64,000 bases of DNA, from the NCBI RefSeq assembly GCF_050589705.1, contig NZ_JBNGOT010000009.1:158250-222249 (forward strand), in the 5' to 3' direction. This document shows, piece by piece, positions 26,818-35,199 of the stretch (position 1 is its first letter; each line of letters starts with the position of its first letter). The position numbers and the translations under genes were made by a program. Under the pieces are notes generated by a model. That model did not search any database. It worked only from the letters and a program-made list of their open reading frames with translations, and had not been told where the DNA came from. The stretch is from Sunxiuqinia rutila (GTDB taxonomy: Bacteria; Bacteroidota; Bacteroidia; Bacteroidales; Prolixibacteraceae).

Positions 26818-27996
26818 TCAGGATTCTACCTGATTGTGTTGCTTCAAAACATTGCGCATAAACGGCAGGTAAAAGCGGTAAAAAAACTCATTCTCCCCAA
26901 AAATTCCTTTCCTTCCTTTGAGTATTGAACCGAAATGATGAACGCCCTTAAAGCGGCTGGTGGACATAGACACGGGCTCACTGCTAAAATCACCACACAA
27001 ATAATAAAAGGAGAAATCCTGCTCCTGCTGCATCAGAACCGCGGGAAAACGATCAGGAATCCCCGCCTGAGACAATTGCATTTTCCCCTGCTCCGTAAGC
27101 TCAAGTTGATAGGCTGATATGGCATGGTTCATCGAATCATCGTACTCCATCACATCGAACCAATAAGGAAACTCCTGCAAACGGGGCAACTCCAATTGAT
27201 TGATGCCATAAGCAAAGGTTTTAATTTGAGGTTTGGCTGTTTCCAAATCATCTTGCTCCGATAAAACAACAATGCGGCCATCTTCATGAACAAGAATAAT
27301 TCCGGCTCCACGGAAGTTCCAGTCTTTTTCGTAATTCTGCTTATAGGAAGCAATCGCCCAGCCCGGAAGCAACTCACTGTCCCGATCCAGGGAAGCAAAA
27401 TATTTTCCGGACCATCCTGTCCATTGAATACCTGCTTCTTCCTGAAATTTTCGCCGATTAACCCTTGAGGTCGGAGCCTGAAGAACATTAAACTCAGCAA
27501 TAACCGTTTTCCCGGCCTGTTTCATATTCCGAAACAAGGCGACATCATTCGAACTTAAGCCTCCATACAAGCGACCAACTCCTCCCGTTTCCGGCTGATC
27601 CGCATAAACCCCATAAGTGTCGGCAAACATCAACACATCCAGCTCGTGGCTTAAAGCATCCAGCTCTTCCGCTGTAAACTGATCAAAATCGTTAAACCGG
27701 TGCCCGCCATTCGCATCGGGAAACACCCCATAATAATCCGTCGTTTTATCATACAGTTCGCCATCAGCTTTTTTGATTTGCTGATTGTGAAGCACCCAAT
27801 AAAAAGCCTGATGGGCCTGACGTTCTTCAGAATCATCGGTTTTATCAACATACGCCACATTAAGCGAAAAACCGGGAGTCATCTTCCACGCCATCTTCAT
27901 GATCAAAAGCATGACGATGGGCAGCAAAACAACCACACCAATTAAAGCCAAAAAAAAGACTCGTTTTTTTATCTGTTTGATAAACGTAAAGGTCAT
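26818..27996 (-). CDS. Membrane-anchored protein of unknown function in the polysaccharide block
   Basis: A 392-residue protein with one N-terminal membrane segment (VFFLALIGVVVLLPIVMLL, about residues 12-30) and a large domain expected outside the inner membrane. I do not recognise a family. The sequence has short motifs that look structural rather than catalytic: LDVLMFADTYGVYAD, GGLSSNDVALFRNMKQAGKTVIAEFN and GRIVVLSEQDDLE, an alternating beta/alpha pattern reminiscent of a Rossmann- or GATase-like fold (low confidence). It lies only 4 bases after the YaiO-type barrel gene stop (28001), a tight arrangement suggesting translational coupling and a partner role in the export or modification step. 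Confidence 0.75.
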   Translation of the reverse strand: MTFTFIKQIKKRVFFLALIGVVVLLPIVMLLIMKMAWKMTPGFSLNVAYVDKTDDSEERQAHQAFYWVLHNQQIKKADGELYDKTTDYYGVFPDANGGHRFNDFDQFTAEELDALSHELDVLMFADTYGVYADQPETGGVGRLYGGLSSNDVALFRNMKQAGKTVIAEFNVLQAPTSRVNRRKFQEEAGIQWTGWSGKYFASLDRDSELLPGWAIASYKQNYEKDWNFRGAGIILVHEDGRIVVLSEQDDLETAKPQIKTFAYGINQLELPRLQEFPYWFDVMEYDDSMNHAISAYQLELTEQGKMQLSQAGIPDRFPAVLMQQEQDFSFYYLCGDFSSEPVSMSTSRFKGVHHFGSILKGRKGIFGENEFFYRFYLPFMRNVLKQHNQVES

Positions 27997-28000
27997 ATTC

Positions 28001-29266
28001 CTAGAATTTGCGAATGTAAGTAACCGAAGTATTCAGTTGATTTCCTTTCTGATCCTTTTCATATTCCTGACGAATAAAAGAGGCCGAAAGCCCAATAACA
28101 TTAAACCGCTTGATACTTTTCCGAAGCCCAAGCCCAACATGTGCCGATTTTAAGCGGTAATCACTCAGGTAATTTTGTTCCGAAAACGCCTCATCAGGCG
28201 ACAAACCATAACCAAAGCTAAACTTAAAGTAATCATCAGCACCACCGAGATAGTAGCGTGTGGTCATGGTATAAGAGTGCGAAATATCCTGGCTTCCCGG
28301 CACAAGATAGGTTTTCAGGTTAAACCAAAAACTTTTGTAATACTTCGATGCACTAGCCACATAAATCCAGGTATTGCCACTAAAATGAAGGAACCGGGCT
28401 CCGGCTTCAGCCTCAAAACTTTTAGGAAGGCTAAAATACAAAGACAAGCCTGCCCGGAAGCGAGGGAAAACTGCAGAACGATCGGAAAAGCCAACATTCA
28501 TATAAGCATTAACACCTTTAGCCAGGTACGGATAGGCGTCCATTTCATATTGAAAGGCTGAATTTCCAAACCGGTCACCCCAATTCACCCGACCGATAAC
28601 CGAACCTATTTTGGTGTAGCGACTGTAGTCCACCCCCACAATATGCCAGGGGCTTTCGTGCAGGTGGTTGGGATACTCCTGATTAAACCAACTAAAGTCG
28701 TGTGAAACACTGACCTTATTAACAGCCGAGTCATAGCGGATCGTCCGCAGCAGCGACCGGGCATCCTGGTTATCCGGATGTCGCTCGGTAAGCCCTTCGG
28801 CCACCTGATAAGCTTCATCAAAGCGCTTCATATTATTCAGAATTTTGGCCTTTTTCAGCAACAATTCTTCGGATTCGGGATGCTCTGCCAAACCATTATT
28901 GCAATACTCCAGCGCCTTCTGATTGTTATCATTCCAATACTCAAGGTCGGTAATGGCCATCGACGCATCCTCATGCCCCGGGTAACGTTCCAGTACATAT
29001 TGAAAAGCCTCACGAGCTTCTTCCACCCGGTCCGTCCAGGTATAAATTCGTCCTAAAAAAATACGAATATCACTGTAATCCGGGCTCATTTCAAGGGCCT
29101 GCTTCGAGAGACTAATGGCCTTGGGATAATCATCGTCATCAAAGGCAGCTTTTCGAGCCATCTGAAACAATTCATCGGAAGTATAATCCTGAGCATAAAC
29201 TTTTAGACTGGCCCCTTGCAAGACCAATACAAAAAGCGTAATGGTTATCGTAATTATTCTAGTCAT
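28001..29266 (-). CDS. TPR-containing YaiO-family outer-membrane beta-barrel protein
   Basis: About 421 residues from ATG 29266. The longer frame to 29296 begins with TTG, whereas the ATG begins directly with a signal peptide (MTRIITITITLFVLVLQG, cleaved near VYAQ). Residues about 25-165 are TPR repeats (LSKQALEMSPDYSDIRIFLG, AREAFQYVLERYPGHEDA, CNNGLAEHPESEELLLK). The rest is an outer-membrane barrel ending in aromatic TYIRKF. Family knowledge: E. coli YaiO sits beside the glycosyltransferase YaiP, and TPR-plus-barrel proteins such as PgaA and AlgK/AlgE export polysaccharides. An export-channel role here is an inference from that and from the neighbouring GT2 gene. Confidence 0.85.
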   Translation of the reverse strand: MTRIITITITLFVLVLQGASLKVYAQDYTSDELFQMARKAAFDDDDYPKAISLSKQALEMSPDYSDIRIFLGRIYTWTDRVEEAREAFQYVLERYPGHEDASMAITDLEYWNDNNQKALEYCNNGLAEHPESEELLLKKAKILNNMKRFDEAYQVAEGLTERHPDNQDARSLLRTIRYDSAVNKVSVSHDFSWFNQEYPNHLHESPWHIVGVDYSRYTKIGSVIGRVNWGDRFGNSAFQYEMDAYPYLAKGVNAYMNVGFSDRSAVFPRFRAGLSLYFSLPKSFEAEAGARFLHFSGNTWIYVASASKYYKSFWFNLKTYLVPGSQDISHSYTMTTRYYLGGADDYFKFSFGYGLSPDEAFSEQNYLSDYRLKSAHVGLGLRKSIKRFNVIGLSASFIRQEYEKDQKGNQLNTSVTYIRKF

Positions 29267-29310
29267 TCTATAAACATTTATTACTGTGTCATACAATGGA
29301 TTCCCATCAG

Positions 29311-31347
29311 TTAGTACCTGGCGATAATGGAATCCGGGTACAGCTTTTGATCTTTTACAAACTGTGAATTTTTATTTTTAAACCTCAACAAATCCAACCT
29401 CAAGCGATCAACCAGTTCCGGATCATCCTCCTCAACTAAAGCCATATCAGCCTCAATCCGGTAAAGCTTCCCGTCATTTAAAAAGTGTTCACCGGACACC
29501 AGATCACTGATGGTCATTTTTGTTTGCATCAACGGATAGGTATCCCGATTCGAAAAGCGGCTGGTTGAATCCAGCCCTGCTCCCACCCAACAAGTAAGTT
29601 CGGGGATTTGGAAATCAAATTCCTCTTTAAAATAAGCCATCATACTGGGAGTAAAGTCGAAGTGCGACACGACCGATGAAAACTTAGTAGGCCGCTCAAT
29701 CAAGGGAGAATACACAATCAACGGAACATGATAACGGTCAATTTTTGTGGACATCGGGATATCCGGCATCCGGTGGTCACCCGTGATCACAAACAAGGTA
29801 TTTTCGAACTCATCGCGCTGACGATAGGCTTCAAAGAAATTCCGTAAAGCATCATCCATATACAAAACCGTTTCCAGCTGTTGCTGGTAGTTCCGACAGA
29901 CCGCCTCCATTTGCTCATCCAACCCAAGAGTTGGAAGCAACTGGTTGAATTGCTCTTTATAACGCTCCTGATTATTCACCTGAAAGGGACTGTGCGTGGC
30001 AACTGTCAGCAAAACATTCACCTCAGGCTTTGAACCGGATGAATTATCCAAGGCATGGAAGAAACGCCGGTACAACTCAAAATCGCCATAGCCCCATGAA
30101 AAGCCGGAGGCATTCTCAGGCAACAGTTTGTAGCCGCTGCCAAAGTTGGTTTTATCAATTAGCTCGTCACATCCTTGCTTCTGTATAAATACGTTCATCT
30201 GATCAAACTGAGCATCACCGGCATATAGAAACCGTGAGTCATAACCATTATGCCGCAACAAGCTGATCAAACTTTGATGCGGGGGCATAGCCTTTCCCAT
30301 TTCGGCAAAACCATGCTCGCCAAAAGGCAAGGAAGCCAACAATGAAGGCAGAACCGAAAAAGTACGTCCACTGGTACTCAAACAGTTTTCCCAATACAAA
30401 CTATGGTTGGACAGGGAGTCGAGAAAAGGCGTAAAGCTCCCCATGTAGGCATTCTCGTTGCTAAACGCACGCCCAAGCCCTTCAATCACAATCACCACAA
30501 CATTTGGTGGCGTTTCCTCTTTCCGGAGAAACGAAGAAAACAACTCAACACTATTATCTTCGCGCAAAAAGGGATAATTCTCAACATCCGGATAAACAAA
30601 CGTTGCCATTCCCTTGCTATTCGACTTTCCATCGTATCCCAGATAGAAATCAGCAAACAACGGTAGGTTTTCATTCCGCTCCTGACCGGAGAGGTAATAG
30701 TACGCCTCGTTATAAAAGAAGGCCGACTTGTTTTCAACAGCGTTATTCAGGTACTCCGATCCAAAATCAGCCTTAGGAGAAGCTGGCGCTATGCCGATGA
30801 AAAGGAAACAAAGCACACTTAAAGTAAGAAGAGCTGTCGCCAGCTTCCTGTGAAGCTTCAAATACTGAGGAATAAAGACAAACAACAGCACCACAACCAG
30901 CAATCCGAACACCACACCCAACACCATCGATCCCGTTAGGGCTGCTCCGGCCGTTTGGCTTATTTCCTCTGCGGAATAGTGAAACAAATCAGCGCCAAGC
31001 AAATTTAACGCCGTGGAAAAATACTGAACCAGCAGTCCATGCCCCAAAACAACCAAACTGAACAGCACAACAGCGGCTGTTTTGGCAAGCTTCGTAGACC
31101 TCCAATAACACAGCAAAAACACGACAAATAAAATGGGGCTTATAAAAAGTACATATACCAGGTCGAAATAAAGGGCACTGAAATAATAACGCCAGGTCTC
31201 GCCGCTCGCCAATGCCTGACCAGCCGGGCCGCTGAGAAATTCAAAAACCCGCAGCAGAAACATCAAGCCCAGTAAGACAACAAGGTACCCCCCAAACTGA
31301 CTTACGGCATCGCTAATAAAGTTGGTTCTTCGTCCTTTTAATTTCAT
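29311..31347 (-). CDS. LTA-synthase-like phosphoglycerol transferase (sulfatase fold)
   Basis: A 678-residue protein with five predicted N-terminal membrane segments (about 15-180) followed by an extracytoplasmic alkaline-phosphatase/sulfatase-fold domain. Recognisable parts: NVVVIVIEGLGRAF with the metal-binding Glu, the catalytic-Thr region STSGRTFSVLPSLLASLPFG, and the metal pair in VITGDHRMPD. There is no CxPxR formylglycine motif, so it is not a sulfatase. Family knowledge: relatives move glycerol-phosphate from phosphatidylglycerol onto lipoteichoic acid (LtaS) or onto osmoregulated glucans (OpgB). As this is a Gram-negative genome, the acceptor is probably a polysaccharide or glycan. 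It is encoded between the GT2 and barrel genes. Confidence 0.84.
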   Translation of the reverse strand: MKLKGRRTNFISDAVSQFGGYLVVLLGLMFLLRVFEFLSGPAGQALASGETWRYYFSALYFDLVYVLFISPILFVVFLLCYWRSTKLAKTAAVVLFSLVVLGHGLLVQYFSTALNLLGADLFHYSAEEISQTAGAALTGSMVLGVVFGLLVVVLLFVFIPQYLKLHRKLATALLTLSVLCFLFIGIAPASPKADFGSEYLNNAVENKSAFFYNEAYYYLSGQERNENLPLFADFYLGYDGKSNSKGMATFVYPDVENYPFLREDNSVELFSSFLRKEETPPNVVVIVIEGLGRAFSNENAYMGSFTPFLDSLSNHSLYWENCLSTSGRTFSVLPSLLASLPFGEHGFAEMGKAMPPHQSLISLLRHNGYDSRFLYAGDAQFDQMNVFIQKQGCDELIDKTNFGSGYKLLPENASGFSWGYGDFELYRRFFHALDNSSGSKPEVNVLLTVATHSPFQVNNQERYKEQFNQLLPTLGLDEQMEAVCRNYQQQLETVLYMDDALRNFFEAYRQRDEFENTLFVITGDHRMPDIPMSTKIDRYHVPLIVYSPLIERPTKFSSVVSHFDFTPSMMAYFKEEFDFQIPELTCWVGAGLDSTSRFSNRDTYPLMQTKMTISDLVSGEHFLNDGKLYRIEADMALVEEDDPELVDRLRLDLLRFKNKNSQFVKDQKLYPDSIIARY

Positions 31348-31416
31348 CCTTCTTCTTGCTTAGTTTTCAATCTTGATTCTTAACACTCCCTGCTTACTTT
31401 TGCCTTACCAAAAGGG

Positions 31417-32844
31417 CTAAGGCTTTTTAATGGTCACAAAGCCGGTTCGCGACATTTTCCCCCAGTCACTTCTGTTCTTCTTAAAGAAATATTCAAAGTT
31501 CCCTTTTAAGGAAAAGAAGCTATTGATCAGGTTAAAGGTAAACGCCTCAATCCAGGCTATAATCAATAGCCGAACAATATGCTTCGTGCTTTTATATTGG
31601 TGGTAGGCAAAGTGGTCACACAAAAGGGCCCAGGTTGAAAAGGCAATTCCGAAGAGGTAAACGAACAATAAAAGCACCAAAAAGAAAGGCCAGTTAACAT
31701 GGTCAATAATTACCAGGTAGGTGAAATAAAAGATGCCCAATATTTGAATTACCGGAGCGAACCATTCATACAAAATGACCGTAGGCATACTGAAGAGGCC
31801 AACAACCTTGTAGCGAGGATTAAACCACATTCGCCGGTGGGTAATCAGGCAATCAATCAAGCCACGGGTCCACCGGGAACGCTGCCGTCCAAAAATCCGC
31901 CAATCTTCCGGAACTTCAGTCCAGCTCATCGGGTGTGGCACCAAAATAACCTTGTGCTTTTCGTCCCGGTCATACATGTATCTCCGCATCCGAATAATCA
32001 GCTCCATATCTTCACCCACCGTTTCGGTACTGTATCCGCCACATTTCAACACCAAGTCCCGGTCAAACATTCCCAAAGCTCCCGAAATAAGCACCATGCC
32101 ATTCAGTTTTTTCCACGCAAGGCGCGAAAGCAAAAAGGCCCGGTTATACTCCAACACCTGAAAACGTGCGAGGAAATTCTCGGGAATATTGACGTTCAGC
32201 AAATGCCCTTTTCGGAATTCACACGAATTGGCTACCCGAATAGTTCCTCCGGTTGCAATGACCTTCGTATCGGTATATTCGAAAAAGGGTTTGATCAGGT
32301 ATTGAATCACGTAAGGATCAATAATTGTATCCACATCAATGGTCATAAAATATTGCCCTTTGGCAATGCTGATTCCTGCATTCAGGGCGTCCGACTTCCC
32401 GCCATTCTCCTTATCTACAATGATCAGGTTGGCATAGGTTTCCTGGTTGGAACGGTAAATTCCTCGGATGGGTTTATAGTCAAGCACTGAATCCAAGGCA
32501 AAATCAACCTTCACCAAATCAAAGGCATCAATCGCTGTTTGCAATGTTTCATCAGTACTACCATCATTGACCACAATGATTTCGTACTTGGAATACCGCA
32601 AATGCAACAACCCATTAATGTTCTCTACAATTGTCTTTTCTTCATTGAAAGCAGGAGCTACAATAGACACCAAGGGTACCCGTTCGGATACCATCAAGGA
32701 TTTATACTGAGCCAGCTTATTCTCGCGCACCACTTTGCGTAACTCGAACAAAGCAATGATGGCTAAAACCAGGTAATGAATGACAATCAAAATGGCGTAC
32801 GAAAGAAAGATATACTCAAATATGACCAGTATTAATTCGCTCAT
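31417..32844 (-). CDS. Processive family-2 glycosyltransferase (membrane-embedded)
   Basis: A 475-residue GT2 enzyme with one N-terminal and about three to four C-terminal membrane segments, the topology of PgaC, hyaluronan and cellulose-type synthases. Catalytic motifs are in order: VNDGSTDETL, the DxD in TIDVDTIID, the acceptor-side Glu-Asp in TVGEDMELIIRM, and the processivity motif QRSRWTRG. It probably polymerises a nucleotide sugar and pushes the chain through the inner membrane. The product cannot be read from sequence. Its ATG overlaps the HEAT gene stop by 4 bases (ATGA at 32841-32844), so translation is coupled and the HEAT protein is a likely physical partner. Confidence 0.92.
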   Translation of the reverse strand: MSELILVIFEYIFLSYAILIVIHYLVLAIIALFELRKVVRENKLAQYKSLMVSERVPLVSIVAPAFNEEKTIVENINGLLHLRYSKYEIIVVNDGSTDETLQTAIDAFDLVKVDFALDSVLDYKPIRGIYRSNQETYANLIIVDKENGGKSDALNAGISIAKGQYFMTIDVDTIIDPYVIQYLIKPFFEYTDTKVIATGGTIRVANSCEFRKGHLLNVNIPENFLARFQVLEYNRAFLLSRLAWKKLNGMVLISGALGMFDRDLVLKCGGYSTETVGEDMELIIRMRRYMYDRDEKHKVILVPHPMSWTEVPEDWRIFGRQRSRWTRGLIDCLITHRRMWFNPRYKVVGLFSMPTVILYEWFAPVIQILGIFYFTYLVIIDHVNWPFFLVLLLFVYLFGIAFSTWALLCDHFAYHQYKSTKHIVRLLIIAWIEAFTFNLINSFFSLKGNFEYFFKKNRSDWGKMSRTGFVTIKKP

Positions 32845-34235
32845 GCTACATGTTTATTTCGTGGTTCGACGACATGCTTGATAAAAACCTCAATTTTTCC
32901 CTGCAACTCCTGATTAAGCACCCACAGTCTTTGTTCGCCATAACCCGAAAATCGGTAAAGAATGCGCACGGCTTCAAACACTTCACCAAAAGAGCCTTTA
33001 CGCACGCGCTCCTCCAGAAAGGTAATATCATGATCTTCAATAAAATGTTTCATTGATCGAAGAATCTCCATCCGTACCGGCTCTATTTCGTCGGCATACC
33101 GTTTTTTCATCAATGCTTTTATGCGGTAATACTCCAGCGAACGGAGCGTAATAACAGCCTCCTGCCGAATTTCAGGGTCATCATCCAGCAAGTATTTAGT
33201 CACTTCCTTCACGGCATCCAGCTGGTTATAATTGGAAATCATTCGCAGTAAAAACAACCGCACCTGAGGGTCAGGGTGTTTCAACATGTCGACCATGGGA
33301 GGAGGCTCAATGCCATTAAAATACATGGTATAATAAATACTCAGAGAATCCCAACGTACGAAAGAATATTTCAACTCCCTCAGGAAACCAAAGGGATTTT
33401 TTTCGTCCAACAGCATGTAGGAAAGAACAGCCTCCGTACGAACATACTGGTGATCATCATTGATGTATTTTTTGATTTCATTTTTAAATCCTTTCCGCCC
33501 TAGGAAAGCCAGTTCCCTTAAGCCAATGGAGCGCCGGTACCAGTTTCCCATCCGAACCTTGCGCAACGAAACTTTATGCAAATCCAGAATTTCATAAAGT
33601 TCCTTGATCTTGCCTGAGCTTTCGCCAATAAAATTGCGTTTGCCTTCAATCAGCACATCAATCACAATCTGCTTATCCTTCAACCGCTTGTATTTCTCCA
33701 GTTTTTCAACCAGCTCAGCTTCTTCCTCCGGGTCCAGCACATCGTAAAAATAGGGCGAAACGATTTCAATAATTTCCTTGCGCTTACTCTTGTAATAAGC
33801 TTCTTTCCGGTTGAAAAACCAGTTTGAAACAACCGTAACCATCACAACCGAAGCAATATTAAACAGGAAAAAGCAGGCTAAAAGAGCCAAATAATAAAGC
33901 AGTCCATAGCCCAAAGATATCTTATCGATAAAGGCAAGAAAGTAGTCAACCGGAGCCCACAGCAATTCGATCAGGTTATTTTCAGACTCAGCCTCTGCCA
34001 ATTCAGCTGGTTCCGCTTGCACTACCAGTTTTACGAACTTCTGCCCCACCGCTTCCAACAAACAGATTGCATTCGTCTGTTCCTGTCCCGGGAAAATGTC
34101 CCCATAAGCAGTAAGGGCTGTTGCGACAAATTCGGCAGGCATTTGCGCACCCTGTGCCTTTCCGCCAGACAAACCAATAAAAAGAACAAGAATTAAGATT
34201 CTCACACTCAAAAAAACACGTTTCAACTGACTCAT
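32841..34235 (-). CDS. HEAT-repeat membrane protein, partner of the glycosyltransferase
   Basis: A 464-residue protein with a signal peptide (about 1-29), a periplasmic stretch, a membrane segment (YLALLACFFLFNIASVVMV, about 115-140) and a C-terminal cytoplasmic region of HEAT-like helical repeats (about 225-440; for example RTEAVLSYMLLDEKNPFGFL, PDPQVRLFLLRMISNYNQ and DDDPEIRQEAVITLRSLEY). HEAT repeats bind other proteins. The 4-base overlap with the GT2 gene suggests that it scaffolds or regulates the synthase. I do not recognise a named family. Confidence 0.82.
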   Translation of the reverse strand: MSQLKRVFLSVRILILVLFIGLSGGKAQGAQMPAEFVATALTAYGDIFPGQEQTNAICLLEAVGQKFVKLVVQAEPAELAEAESENNLIELLWAPVDYFLAFIDKISLGYGLLYYLALLACFFLFNIASVVMVTVVSNWFFNRKEAYYKSKRKEIIEIVSPYFYDVLDPEEEAELVEKLEKYKRLKDKQIVIDVLIEGKRNFIGESSGKIKELYEILDLHKVSLRKVRMGNWYRRSIGLRELAFLGRKGFKNEIKKYINDDHQYVRTEAVLSYMLLDEKNPFGFLRELKYSFVRWDSLSIYYTMYFNGIEPPPMVDMLKHPDPQVRLFLLRMISNYNQLDAVKEVTKYLLDDDPEIRQEAVITLRSLEYYRIKALMKKRYADEIEPVRMEILRSMKHFIEDHDITFLEERVRKGSFGEVFEAVRILYRFSGYGEQRLWVLNQELQGKIEVFIKHVVEPRNKHVA

Positions 34236-34295
34236 TGGAATAATTAAAGTTGTTTCCTATTTTTTCATCTTGTCCCTAAAAAAACGAAATCACAA

Positions 34296-34766
34296 TTACC
34301 CAACCAGTCGCTTAATGCGTACACTCAACTCACCTGCCCGAAATGGTTTCACAATAAAATCATTGGCTCCAATATTGAAAATATTCGCGATCACATCTTC
34401 TTCATGCGTCGCCGAGATAGCCATAATTGGAACTTCTGTGGATATTTTATTCCGAACATGCTGAATCAATTCACTTCCATTCATAAACGGCATATACAAA
34501 TCCGTAATCAACAAATCAAAGGAATTGGTAGTTAGAAAGTCGATGGCCTCTTCCCCATTAGTGAAAGTTTCGACATGGTAGCCATCTTTTTGCATGCGGT
34601 ATTCCAGAACTTTACTAAGCAAGTCATTATCTTCTACAATGACGATCGTTTTCTTTGCATTCAGATCTAAGTTTTCTTTAGTCACGGCCAAATCCCTCAA
34701 TTTTACTTTTTCCTTAATGTTAATTCCACCTTCCAATGATACCAAATAAAATTCTTCTCCCGACAT
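34296..34766 (-). CDS. Single-domain response regulator (CheY-like)
   Basis: About 156 residues from ATG 34766; one codon upstream is a TTG that I do not use. After roughly 35 residues with no clear domain there is a complete receiver domain: acidic pair in TIVIVEDNDLL, phospho-acceptor Asp in DLLITDLYMPFMNG, the switch Thr/Ser region MAISATHEED, and Lys in DFIVKPFRAGE. There is no DNA-binding output domain. It is first in the block leading to the HEAT and GT2 genes (60-base gap), so it likely controls the polysaccharide machinery by protein contact, for instance through the HEAT protein (inference). Its cognate kinase is not adjacent. Confidence 0.88.
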   Translation of the reverse strand: MSGEEFYLVSLEGGINIKEKVKLRDLAVTKENLDLNAKKTIVIVEDNDLLSKVLEYRMQKDGYHVETFTNGEEAIDFLTTNSFDLLITDLYMPFMNGSELIQHVRNKISTEVPIMAISATHEEDVIANIFNIGANDFIVKPFRAGELSVRIKRLVG

Positions 34767-35199
34767 CAAGTAGTTTATTACTTATCAAAAAGTCTGTAGA
34801 ATTAACATTACCTGTACAAGATCTACTATAAATAAAAATCAACACATTAAAGTTGATACACAACAAAGATGAAGTCCATTTGGATTACAAAAGGTAAAGA
34901 ATTTTATGTCTGAAAGAGTCCTGACAAGTGTCAAAAGATGCTGCAAGACTTGATTTCATTGGCAATTTACACTGCTCCAGAACTGTCGAAATTTCGTTCA
35001 TCAGTCTTTCTATTGACCATCAAACCTCTACGCTCAACAAACACAGAACCCACAAACACGACACAAACACCTAACACGTTAATTTTAAGATAAGAACGAA
35101 ATACAATCCATATAAAACATATGCTCACTAAAATCACACAATCAACTTCCAACAAAATGCGCCACCCGCCTAACTCCCAAACACATCCCTAAAACAGAC
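34767..35199. other. Intergenic region upstream of the polysaccharide block
   Basis: 433 bases between the response regulator start and the Rid-domain gene stop. AT-rich; no protein gene I can support. A minus-strand frame at 34967-35155 lacks an ATG start. I did not find a canonical TTG-N19/21-TAnnTTTG promoter in response-regulator orientation, so the block's promoter remains unplaced. Confidence 0.4.

Noticed and set aside
31699..32490. 263-codon + strand frame antisense to the GT2 gene
   Set aside because: The GT2 motifs on the minus strand are unmistakable; the antisense frame has no family resemblance.
34955..34980. Sigma-54-like TGGCA...TGCT sequence upstream of the response regulator
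   Set aside because: The GG and GC elements are separated by 11 rather than 10 bases, and sigma-54 activators are not evident.
34967..35155. 62-codon minus-strand hydrophobic frame in the intergenic gap
   Set aside because: Starts with TTG, has no ribosome-binding site and no resemblance to known small membrane proteins.
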